A stretch of 6,434 nt of DNA, taken from assembly GCA_031265725.1 (NCBI GenBank), contig JAISCH010000110.1, forward strand, positions 1-6,434. The letters run 5' to 3'. Shown in pieces: positions 1-6,167 of this stretch (its first letter is position 1; each line of letters opens with the position of its first letter). The notes below the pieces were generated by a model. That model ran no database searches. It was not told the DNA's origin and was given only the letters and a program-made list of their open reading frames with translations. Origin of the DNA: Propionibacteriaceae bacterium. Its GTDB lineage: Bacteria > Actinomycetota > Actinomycetes > Propionibacteriales > Propionibacteriaceae. The translations under genes were made by a program, and so were the position numbers.

Positions 1-337
1 CGCGGCGCTGCCGGGAGAACATGATCAGCCAACGCATCGCCAGCGTGTTCGCCCGGGCGGGCTTGACATCGACCGGCACCTGATAGGTGGCGCCACCAAC
101 GCGGCGGCTCTTCACCTCGACCGCTGGGCGGACGTTGTCCAAAGCCTTCTTCAGGGTCTGAATGGGATCGACGCCGGTCTTCGTCTGGGTGCCCTCCAGC
201 GCGCCGTAAACGATGCTCTGCGCGACGGTCTTCTTGCCGTCGAGCAAAATCTTCGAGACCAACTGGGACACCAGCGGGGATCCATATACCGGGTCCATCA
301 CGACTGGACGCTTGGGAGCGGGGCCTTTCCGAGGCAT
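1..337 (-). CDS. rpsG: 30S ribosomal protein S7, 3' end outside the window
   Basis: S7 is a primary 16S rRNA-binding protein that organises the head of the 30S subunit near the E and P sites. Reading leftward from an ATG at 337-335, 112 codons are visible out of roughly 156 expected. The start [13 protein letters not shown], the block DPVYGSPLV, the stretch [24 protein letters not shown] and the end [15 protein letters not shown] are all diagnostic of bacterial S7 in actinobacterial style. The gene starts inside the rpsL stop codon (TAATG, one shared base), so the two are translationally coupled. Its Shine-Dalgarno sequence, GGAG, lies within the last codons of rpsL. No frameshift or odd residue is visible in the part present. 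The missing part is the C-terminal tail. Confidence 0.97.
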   Translation of the reverse strand, partial: MPRKGPAPKRPVVMDPVYGSPLVSQLVSKILLDGKKTVAQSIVYGALEGTQTKTGVDPIQTLKKALDNVRPAVEVKSRRVGGATYQVPVDVKPARANTLAMRWLIMFSRQRR

Positions 338-708
338 TACTTCTCCTTCTTCGCACCGTAGCGGCTACGAGCCTGCTTGCGGTTCTTCACACCTTGGGTG
401 TCGAGCGAACCACGGATGATCTTGTAACGCACACCCGGCAGGTCTTTCACGCGGCCACCACGCACCAGGACCATCGAGTGCTCCTGCAAGTTATGCCCGA
501 CACCGGGGATATAGGCGGTGACTTCCACCTGCGAGGACAACCGCACCCGGGCCACCTTGCGCAGCGCGGAATTCGGCTTCTTCGGAGTAGTCGTGTAGAC
601 GCGGGTGCAAACGCCACGGCGTTGCGGAGACCCTTTGAGCGCAGGCGTCTTGGACTTACTGACCTTGTCAGTGCGGCCCTTACGGACCAACTGCTGAATA
701 GTGGGCAC
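337..708 (-). CDS. rpsL: 30S ribosomal protein S12
   Basis: S12 sits at the decoding centre of the 30S subunit, helps monitor codon-anticodon pairing and is the classic streptomycin-resistance locus. The 123-residue product has the expected actinobacterial length and is complete. Conserved blocks are [20 protein letters not shown] (residues 32-51) and the loop around residues 84-95 ([12 protein letters not shown]). Lys43 and Lys88, where resistance substitutions usually occur, are the ordinary residues, as is Asp89, the usual beta-methylthiolation site. The start is a GTG (708-706), because the alignment to S12 begins with [11 protein letters not shown]. An ATG 20 bases upstream is in another frame. 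A purine-rich AAAGGGA lies about 10 bases before the GTG. It is the first gene of the leftward str operon, with its promoter at 822-851. Confidence 0.97.
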   Translation of the reverse strand: MPTIQQLVRKGRTDKVSKSKTPALKGSPQRRGVCTRVYTTTPKKPNSALRKVARVRLSSQVEVTAYIPGVGHNLQEHSMVLVRGGRVKDLPGVRYKIIRGSLDTQGVKNRKQARSRYGAKKEK

Positions 709-741
709 CGGCGAAGTATCCCTTTCATTGGTAAATGGGGC

Positions 742-757
742 GCGTCCTTATGGACGC
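742..757 (-). promoter_or_regulatory. Short perfect hairpin in the rpsL leader
   Basis: GCGTCC and GGACGC form a perfect 6-bp stem with a 4-base loop. It lies inside the predicted rpsL 5' leader, about 34 bases before the start codon. No T-run follows on the minus strand, so it is not a standard intrinsic terminator. It could be an mRNA-folding or regulatory element, or be chance. Confidence 0.35.
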
Positions 758-821
758 TGATGTCGTTCTCTTCCGGACTCGCACTGCGCACAGCGCTAAC
801 CGGCACTTAAACCGACTACCA

Positions 822-851
822 ACACTACCCGTTCGACGCTCATCGGGTCAA
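822..851 (-). promoter_or_regulatory. Probable sigma-70/SigA-type promoter of rpsL-rpsG
   Basis: On the minus strand, a TTGACC -35 box (851-846) and a TAGTGT -10 box (827-822, matching actinobacterial TANNNT) are separated by 18 bases. Transcription should start near 815, giving a leader of about 105 bases before the rpsL GTG. The boxes are read directly from the sequence; the start point is inferred. Confidence 0.55.
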
Positions 852-936
852 AACGAAGCCAGCGGGACACGTCGGACCGTGCCAGCGGCGAGTTCAAGAG
901 AAGATTCCTAAGGGATAAGTCTACCTAAATTGGGGG

Positions 937-966
937 TTGTGGAATCTCCGAGCGTATTTGAATATT
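937..966 (+). promoter_or_regulatory. Weak candidate promoter for the hydrogenase operon
   Basis: TTGTGG (937-942) and AATATT (961-966), 18 bases apart, are the best -35/-10 pair found in the AT-rich part of the leader. Each box matches consensus only partly (three and four of six bases). TAAATT at 926-931 is an alternative -10 without a good -35. The operon must have a promoter here, but the sequence does not fix its position. Confidence 0.2.
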
Positions 967-1085
967 GAGACGTCTTAACCCAGACTGTGATGGAGGTGAA
1001 ATTTTTCGCCTTGCCACACTCCGAGACGACACCAGACGACCAGTTGCTACCCCAATGCAATGGACCACATCGCAAACAGCGAATG

Positions 1086-1090
1086 AGAGG
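1086..1090 (+). promoter_or_regulatory. Ribosome binding site that decides the hydrogenase start
   Basis: AGAGG lies seven bases before the ATG at 1098. This supports that ATG over the in-frame GTG 987, ATG 990 and ATG 1083. The protein from 1098 starts MPGRDRVTVTVDG, directly at the first strand of the [2Fe-2S] ferredoxin domain. Confidence 0.7.
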
Positions 1091-1097
1091 AACCAAC

Positions 1098-4000
1098 ATG
1101 CCAGGCCGAGACAGAGTCACAGTCACCGTAGACGGCCAGCGGACTGAAGTCACTGCGGGATTGACCATCCTGCAAGCCCTGCAACAAGAAGGGATTCAAA
1201 TCCCCTCGCTGTGCCACGATGTCCGGCTGGAGCGATCCAACGGGAACTGCGGATTGTGCATGGTGCAAGTGGGCGCGGAGAAGCTGGAAGTGAAGTCATG
1301 CATCACGCCGATCAGCGCGGGCATGGTCATCGCCACCCATTCCAACACCATCGACGCCTTCCGGAAAGTGCGGCTGGAACAACTCCTGACCGACCACAAC
1401 GCCGACTGCCTGCCGCCGTGCCAGCAGACCTGTCCGGCGAAGATCGACATCCAGCGCTATCTGGCCTTGGTGGCCGACGGCAATATGACTGCCGCCATCC
1501 AGGTGATCAAAGACCGCAACCCCTTCCCGTCTGTGTGCGGACGGGTCTGCCCGCACACCTGTGAGGCGGCCTGCCGGCGCAACCTGGTCGACGCTGCCGT
1601 CGCCATCAACGACGTGAAACGCTACGTGGCCGACGTGGACCTCTTCGGAGGATCGCCTTGGAAGCCGGAGCTAGCGCCGACCAGCGGCAAGCGGATCGCC
1701 GTCATCGGCGCGGGCCCGTCCGGACTGTCCGCAGCCTATTACAGCGCTCGTCTCGGGCACCGGGTCACCGTCTTCGAGCGCCAGCCCGCCCCCGGCGGCA
1801 TGATGCGCTACGGCATCCCGGAGTATCGGCTGCCCAAAGCCACCCTCGACGCGGAGATCGACGTCATCCGGAGCATGGGGGTGGATATCCAATGCGGCAA
1901 GATATTGGGCACCCATCTACGCCTGGACGATCTGCAGCGCGACTTCGATGCGGTGTACCTGGCCATCGGCTCCTGGCAGGCGACGCCCATCCAGATCGAG
2001 GGCGAGAAGCTAAACGGCGTGTGGCCGGGCATTGAGTACCTGGAACGGGTCATCAAGGGCACCGACCCGGACATCGGTTCCCAGGTGCTGGTCATCGGCG
2101 GCGGCAACACCGCTATCGACTGCGCCCGCACCGCGCTCCGCAAAGGCGCCAAGGTCACTCTGCTCTACCGGCGCACCCGCAATGAGATGCCGGCCGACCA
2201 CAAGGAAGTAGCCGACGCCATCGAGGAGGGCGTGGAGATGGCCTTCCTCACCTCCCCGAGTTCGATCAGGCAGGGTGACGACGGTCTGGTGCTGTCCTGC
2301 CTCCGGATGGAACTGGGCGAGCCGGATCGTTCCGGACGCCGCCGCGCGGTCCCTGTCCCCTACAGCGAATTCACCGTCCCGGCCGATACGATCATCAGCG
2401 CCATCGGCCAGTCGACCAACACCCAATTCCTCTACGACGACCTCCCGGTGCGGCTGAACTCGTTGGGAAATATCGAGATCGCCGGCCGCACGCTGGAGAC
2501 CTCGGAGAACAAGATCTTCGCTGGCGGCGACTGCGTCACTGGCCCGGCCACGGTGATTCAGGCGGTGGCCGCAGGCAGGGCCGCCGCCACCGCGATGGAC
2601 CAGTACATGTTTAAGGGATATGTGCAGCCCGAGCCGGAGATCTACAACTGCAGCCGGGGAACGCTGGAGGAGCAGCCTGCCAGCGAGTACGCGAGACTCC
2701 CCAAGCTGGCCCGCCACCCAGCCGAGGAATTGCCAGTCGAACGGCGGATTCACAGTTTCCACGAAGTGAGTTCCAGTTACGACGAGCGCTCCGCCCGCGA
2801 GGAGGCCAGCCGTTGCCTGAAATGCGGCTGCAAAGCGCGCTTCACCTGTCAGTTGCGGGAAGCGGCCACCAGCCAACACGTCGCCTACACCGCGCCGATC
2901 CACGTCCGTCCGTTCACCCCGATTGAGCGCGACCACCCGTTCATCATCCGCGACCAGAACAAGTGCATCTCCTGCGGGCGCTGCATCGCGGCCTGTGCCG
3001 AGATCGAGGGTCCCGGCGTGCTGGCGTACCAATTCCACAACGGGCAGCTCAGCGTCGGGACCGCTGACGGACGCCCGCTGCTGGAGACCAACTGCGTGTC
3101 CTGCGGGCAATGCGTGGCGGCCTGCCCCTGCGGCGCGCTGGATTATGCGCGGGAGCGCCCGGCAGTCTTCGAGGCGATCAGCGACCCGGGCAAATTCGTG
3201 GTCGGCTTCGTCGCGCCGGGGCCGCGCAGCGTGCTCTCCGCTAAATACGGCGTGCCGCCCGAGCAGGTCTCCGGCTTCATCGCCGGTCTGATGCGGGCTG
3301 TCGGCTTCGACCGGGTTTTCGACTTCACCTTCGCCGCCGACCTGACCATCATGGAGGAGACCACCGAATTCCTGCACCGGGTCCAGCACGGCGGGGTGAT
3401 GCCGCAGTTCACCTCGTGTTGTCCGGGCTGGATCAACATGCTGGAGAAACGCTTCCCCGAGATCATCCCGCACCTGTCCAGTTGCAAATCCCCGCAGCAG
3501 ATGATGGGCGCGACGGTAAAGACCCATTTCGCTGAGAAGTACGGCATCAGCCAGGACGATCTCTACGTCGTCTCCATCGTGCCCTGCCTGGCGAAAAAGT
3601 ATGAGGCGGCGCGGCCGGAATTCGCCCCCGACGGCATCCGCGACGTGGACGCCGTGCTCACCACCAGTGAGTTCATCGAGATGATCGACATGGTCCGCAT
3701 CAACCCGGCCAAGGTGGAGCACTCCACTTTCGACGAGCCGTACGCCCGGGTCTCCGGGGCCGGGGTGCTCTTCGGCGCTTCCGGCGGGGTGGCCGAGGCC
3801 GCGCTGCGGATGGCGGTGGAGAAACTCAACAACGCCCCGGTCGATCCACTCGAATTCCACGCGGTGCGCGGCTTCGAGGGCTTCAAGAGCGCTGAGGTCA
3901 CCGCTGGCGGGAAGACCGTCCGGGTCGCCGTCATCTCCGGCCTGAGCAACGCCGAGCCGTTGGTCAAACGGGTCGCGGCCGGGGAGGACGTCGGCTACGA

Positions 4001-4247
4001 CTTGGTGGAGATCATGGCCTGCCCAGGGGGATGCATCCACGGAGCGGGCAACCCGTCACCGAAGATCGGGACTGAATTGCCCGAGCGGCAGAAGGTGCTG
4101 ATCGAGATCGACAAGATTTCGACCTACCGCAAATCCCAGGACAATCCAGATATCCATCGGCTTTACGAGGACTTCTACGCTGAGCCGGCCTCTGAGCTGG
4201 CTCACCAATTGCTGCACACCCATTACGCCCCGTTCGTCCGGAAGTAG
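1098..4247 (+). CDS. NAD(P)H-linked [FeFe]-hydrogenase fused to a GltD-like flavoprotein module
   Basis: This 1049-residue cytosolic fusion should couple NAD(P)H oxidation/reduction to H2 production/uptake; direction cannot be read. Visible domains: plant-type [2Fe-2S], Cys39/51/54/68; GltD-type FeS segment, Cys104/108/112 and Cys147/151/155/159, with His100 a possible extra ligand; FAD site GAGPSG (204-209); NAD(P) site GGGNTA (334-339) followed by YRR and MPA, as in NADPH-dependent GltD; closing FAD motif FAGGD (474-478); extra Cys573/576/578/584; two [4Fe-4S] sites, Cys623/626/629/633 and Cys666/669/672/676. The H-cluster motifs are complete: FTSCCPGW (Cys774, the proton-relay position, and Cys775), PCLAKKYE (Cys830) and MACPGGC (Cys975/979). 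The end resembles the hydrogenase small-subunit domain (LLHTHY). It replaces the His-Cys3 cluster region of clostridial CpI with the GltD module. The architecture resembles HydDB group A2, 'glutamate synthase-linked' (from memory). HydE/F/G maturases must be elsewhere. It heads the operon. Confidence 0.93.
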   Translation: MPGRDRVTVTVDGQRTEVTAGLTILQALQQEGIQIPSLCHDVRLERSNGNCGLCMVQVGAEKLEVKSCITPISAGMVIATHSNTIDAFRKVRLEQLLTDHNADCLPPCQQTCPAKIDIQRYLALVADGNMTAAIQVIKDRNPFPSVCGRVCPHTCEAACRRNLVDAAVAINDVKRYVADVDLFGGSPWKPELAPTSGKRIAVIGAGPSGLSAAYYSARLGHRVTVFERQPAPGGMMRYGIPEYRLPKATLDAEIDVIRSMGVDIQCGKILGTHLRLDDLQRDFDAVYLAIGSWQATPIQIEGEKLNGVWPGIEYLERVIKGTDPDIGSQVLVIGGGNTAIDCARTALRKGAKVTLLYRRTRNEMPADHKEVADAIEEGVEMAFLTSPSSIRQGDDGLVLSCLRMELGEPDRSGRRRAVPVPYSEFTVPADTIISAIGQSTNTQFLYDDLPVRLNSLGNIEIAGRTLETSENKIFAGGDCVTGPATVIQAVAAGRAAATAMDQYMFKGYVQPEPEIYNCSRGTLEEQPASEYARLPKLARHPAEELPVERRIHSFHEVSSSYDERSAREEASRCLKCGCKARFTCQLREAATSQHVAYTAPIHVRPFTPIERDHPFIIRDQNKCISCGRCIAACAEIEGPGVLAYQFHNGQLSVGTADGRPLLETNCVSCGQCVAACPCGALDYARERPAVFEAISDPGKFVVGFVAPGPRSVLSAKYGVPPEQVSGFIAGLMRAVGFDRVFDFTFAADLTIMEETTEFLHRVQHGGVMPQFTSCCPGWINMLEKRFPEIIPHLSSCKSPQQMMGATVKTHFAEKYGISQDDLYVVSIVPCLAKKYEAARPEFAPDGIRDVDAVLTTSEFIEMIDMVRINPAKVEHSTFDEPYARVSGAGVLFGASGGVAEAALRMAVEKLNNAPVDPLEFHAVRGFEGFKSAEVTAGGKTVRVAVISGLSNAEPLVKRVAAGEDVGYDLVEIMACPGGCIHGAGNPSPKIGTELPERQKVLIEIDKISTYRKSQDNPDIHRLYEDFYAEPASELAHQLLHTHYAPFVRK

Positions 4248-4253
4248 TCAACA

Positions 4254-5261
4254 ATGAAGAAAATCACCGCGATACTCGCTTTGTGCTGCGCGCTGCTCGC
4301 CGGTTGTGCCACCGGTGGCGGGAACACCGTCCAGCCCAGTCCGACCGATCCCAGCTATGCCCCCGTGGAGGAGAAGGTCGCCGCGCTCAAGGGGCCTACG
4401 GGCATGGGCCTGGCCTGGATGATGAGCCAAGAGAATGCCGAATACTCCCAGCAGAAGCATCCCGGCTATCTTTATAGCCTGAGCCTGCACGGGACCGCCG
4501 ACGAGATCACCCCAGATTTAGTGTCGGGCAAGCTGAAGCTGGCCTGTCTGCCGGTCAACCTGGCCGCCGTGCTCTATTCCAAGGGCGCTGGGATCAAGCT
4601 GGCCGCCGTCAACACTCTGGGCGTGCTGCATGTGGTCAGCAAAGGCGTGCCGGTCTCGTCGCTGGCCGACTTGGCGGGCCAGACCGTCCTTTCCACCGGC
4701 AAGGGCACGACTCCGGAATATGTGCTCAGCTATCTACTGGCGAAGAACGGTTTGGACACCAAGGTGAAGGTGGAATACCTGTCCGAAGCCAGTGAGGTCG
4801 CCACCCGGATCGCCGCCGCCGACACCGCGATAGCTGTGCTGCCCGAGCCGTATGTGACGACGGTCACCAGCAAAGACCCGGCGGTCAAGGTGGCGATAGA
4901 CCTGAGCGTGGAATGGGACAAGGTAAGCCCGGACTCCAAACTCGTCACCGGCGCGCTGGTGGTGCAGGATAGCTTCACCAAGGACGCGCCGGAGGCGTTG
5001 GCTGGCTTCCTGAGCGAGTACCAGGTGTCCATCGACTACACCAACGCCCATCCGGACGAAGCTGGCGCGGCCATCGCTGAATTCGGGATCGTGCCCACTG
5101 CGCAGGTCGCGGCGGCTGCTATTCCGCGCTCCCACTTGACCCTGCTCACCGGCGCGGACGCCAAGCAGGCGGTGAGCGGCTATCTGCAAGTGCTGTACGA
5201 GGCCAATCCGGCCGCAGTCGGCGGTAGTCTGCCTGGTGATGACTTCTACTACCTGCCCTGA
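4254..5261 (+). CDS. ABC transporter substrate-binding lipoprotein (NitT/TauT/SsuA-like)
   Basis: This is the extracytoplasmic, membrane-anchored solute-binding component of an ABC importer, 335 residues long. The N-terminus has KK, a hydrophobic stretch and a lipobox LAGC with lipidation Cys18, followed by a flexible Gly/Thr/Pro-rich linker to about residue 40. The mature part is a periplasmic-binding-protein type II fold of the SsuA/TauA/NMT1 kind. It shows GPTGMG (47-52), DEITPDLVSG (83-92), LPVNLAAVLY (99-108), NTLGVLHVV (120-128), the lobe-2 block GKGTTPEYVL (149-158) and LPEPYVTT (196-203). Close relatives in anaerobic Firmicutes share this pattern, as I recall, and are annotated only as generic substrate-binding proteins. 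The ATG is six bases after the hydrogenase stop, with GGAAG nine bases upstream, so the two genes are co-translated. The substrate cannot be read from the sequence; sulfonate, nitrate or thiamine-precursor labels would be guesses. Confidence 0.88.
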   Translation: MKKITAILALCCALLAGCATGGGNTVQPSPTDPSYAPVEEKVAALKGPTGMGLAWMMSQENAEYSQQKHPGYLYSLSLHGTADEITPDLVSGKLKLACLPVNLAAVLYSKGAGIKLAAVNTLGVLHVVSKGVPVSSLADLAGQTVLSTGKGTTPEYVLSYLLAKNGLDTKVKVEYLSEASEVATRIAAADTAIAVLPEPYVTTVTSKDPAVKVAIDLSVEWDKVSPDSKLVTGALVVQDSFTKDAPEALAGFLSEYQVSIDYTNAHPDEAGAAIAEFGIVPTAQVAAAAIPRSHLTLLTGADAKQAVSGYLQVLYEANPAAVGGSLPGDDFYYLP

Positions 5262-6069
5262 CGAGTCCGGAAGCGGTGCTCCCAGCCGGAGAGCCGCGCT
5301 GCGGGCGTTGGTGGTCAGTTGTTGCTGGCTGGCCATTTGGCAAGCCGTGGCGATGCTGTTGGGCAATGCGATCCTGCTTGCCTCCCCACTCGATGTGGCG
5401 GCCTCGTTCGTCGCACTAGTGCCCACCGCTGGATTCTGGGGCACGGTCGGCTACTCGCTGGGACGGATCGCAGCCGGGTTCGCGCTCGCCGTGCTGCTCG
5501 GCACCGCCTTGGCCTGGCTGGCCAGCCTGAACCGTTGGGTGCGGGCCTTCCTCTCCCCGCCGATCCGGGCCATCCGCAGCGTGCCGGTGGTCAGCTTCAT
5601 CATTCTGGTGCTGATCTGGGCCGACTCGTCCTGGCTGAGCGTGACTATCTCCGCCCTGATGGTGCTGCCCATCGTCTACGCGAACGTCGAGGAGGGCATC
5701 GACCGCCGCGATCAAGGATTGGACGAATTCGCCCAAGTCTTCGCGCTGAGCCGCAGCAAACGCTGGTGGGCGATCACGCTGCCCGCGATGCTCTCCTATC
5801 TCATCGCCGCCTGCCGGGCCGGTCTGGGAATGGCCTGGAAAGCGGGAGTGAGCGCCGAAGTCATCGGCCTGCCCTCGGGCAGCATCGGGGAACGGCTCTA
5901 CCAGGCCAAGCTCTACCTCGCCACCGGCGACCTGTTCTGCTGGACCGGCGTCATCGTCGCGCTCAGCTTCGGCTTCGAGAAATTGGTGCTCGGCCTGCTC
6001 GACCGCTTTGAATCGGGACTGGCCAGCGGCTACACCACTGACCACGGCAACGAGGGGCGGCGGCGATGA
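5236..6069 (+). CDS. ABC transporter permease (SsuC/TauC-like, BPD_transp_1)
   Basis: This is the integral-membrane channel subunit of the importer, 277 residues, normal for the SsuC/TauC family. After a polar N-terminus of about 24 residues come a first hydrophobic segment (about 25-46), further segments at about 68-96, 118-130, 134-149 and 184-200, and a last one at about 233-256. The cytoplasmic coupling loop (EAA-type) is EFAQVFALSRSKRWWAITLP (164-183), whose final ITLP is typical and which docks on the ATPase. SPPIRAIRSVPVVSF (107-121) is another family block. The start is GTG 5236 or the adjacent ATG 5239; both lie inside the end of the substrate-binding protein gene (26-base overlap) and the Shine-Dalgarno is weak, which suggests coupled translation. 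TTG 5308 and GTG 5311 are later alternatives but would remove the N-terminal tail. The stop TGA overlaps the next ATG (ATGA, 6066-6069). Confidence 0.9.
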   Translation: MMTSTTCPDESGSGAPSRRAALRALVVSCCWLAIWQAVAMLLGNAILLASPLDVAASFVALVPTAGFWGTVGYSLGRIAAGFALAVLLGTALAWLASLNRWVRAFLSPPIRAIRSVPVVSFIILVLIWADSSWLSVTISALMVLPIVYANVEEGIDRRDQGLDEFAQVFALSRSKRWWAITLPAMLSYLIAACRAGLGMAWKAGVSAEVIGLPSGSIGERLYQAKLYLATGDLFCWTGVIVALSFGFEKLVLGLLDRFESGLASGYTTDHGNEGRRR

Positions 6070-6167
6070 TCGACTTAAACAGCGTCAGTCTCGCCTTGAA
6101 CGGCGTCGGTCTCACCCGCAAAGGAACATCCATCGGGCAGCTTCCACGAAACAGGAGTCGGCGATGA
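6066..6167 (+). CDS. 33-codon mini-ORF, a decayed copy of the ATPase start
   Basis: The frame opens with an ATG overlapping the permease stop (ATGA) and closes with a TGA overlapping the ATPase ATG (ATGA). A GAGGGG lies eight bases upstream. The product starts MIDLNSVSL, against MIELNGVSF for the real ATPase, then repeats LNSVSLA/LNGVGLT and ends with a basic tail (LPRNRSRR). It has no nucleotide-binding motif. The codons include TTA, CGA and AGG, unlike the neighbouring genes. It may be a translated coupling peptide between permease and ATPase, or just the leftover of a duplication; I favour the second. Confidence 0.3.
   Translation: MIDLNSVSLALNGVGLTRKGTSIGQLPRNRSRR
6075..6116 (+). repeat. 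21-bp tandem repeat, two units
   Basis: Units 6075-6095 and 6096-6116 agree at 17 of 21 bases and encode LNSVSLA and LNGVGLT. A third, more diverged relative (LNGVSFS) is at 6173-6193, at the start of the ATPase. Confidence 0.6.
6153..6157 (+). promoter_or_regulatory. Ribosome binding site of the ATPase
   Basis: AGGAG lies six bases before ATG 6164. It decides for this start over ATG 6066, whose frame stops at 6167. Confidence 0.7.

Larger units (their letters stand above)
709..1097. other. Divergent intergenic region between rpsL and the hydrogenase operon
   Basis: This 389-base stretch holds no convincing gene. Its left half carries the rpsL leader hairpin and promoter on the minus strand. 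The right half, from about 900 to 1005, is visibly richer in A and T than the flanking genes, as expected of a control region. It contains an 8-bp palindrome AGACGTCT (968-975) and a strong GGAGGTGA (992-999). The hydrogenase frame is open upstream to 969, but the codons before 1098 do not resemble the ferredoxin-type N-terminus and are treated as leader. Confidence 0.7.

Noticed and set aside
394..810. 138-codon plus-strand frame opposite rpsL
   Set aside because: It is antisense to a strongly conserved ribosomal protein gene and is explained by the codon bias of rpsL.
937..950. Possible Rex (NADH-sensing repressor) site starting TTGTGG
   Set aside because: Only one poor half-site is present; the matching TTCACAA half is absent at the right distance.
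987..1097. N-terminal extension of the hydrogenase from GTG 987 or ATG 990
   Set aside because: There is no ribosome site before these codons, the added residues do not resemble the ferredoxin fold, and ATG 1098 has a well-spaced AGAGG. The TTG 1011 option is kept only as a finding.
908..1168. 86-codon minus-strand frame across the hydrogenase leader
   Set aside because: It overlaps the real gene start, has no family resemblance, and its stop lies in the AT-rich control region.
2010..4040. Long 676-codon open frame on the minus strand opposite the hydrogenase gene
   Set aside because: It mirrors the hydrogenase codons in high-GC DNA, and its translation is low-complexity, rich in Arg, Gly, Asp and Val, with no recognisable domain. 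The plus-strand frame carries every diagnostic motif.
4254..5261. Assigning the importer to sulfonate, nitrate or thiamine-precursor uptake
   Set aside because: The fold family is shared by all of these, and no substrate-specific residues could be identified from sequence alone.
5416..6045. 209-codon minus-strand frame opposite the permease
   Set aside because: Its composition is low-complexity and rich in Gly, Asp, Gln and Arg, with no motifs, while the plus strand encodes a clear multi-pass permease with the coupling loop.
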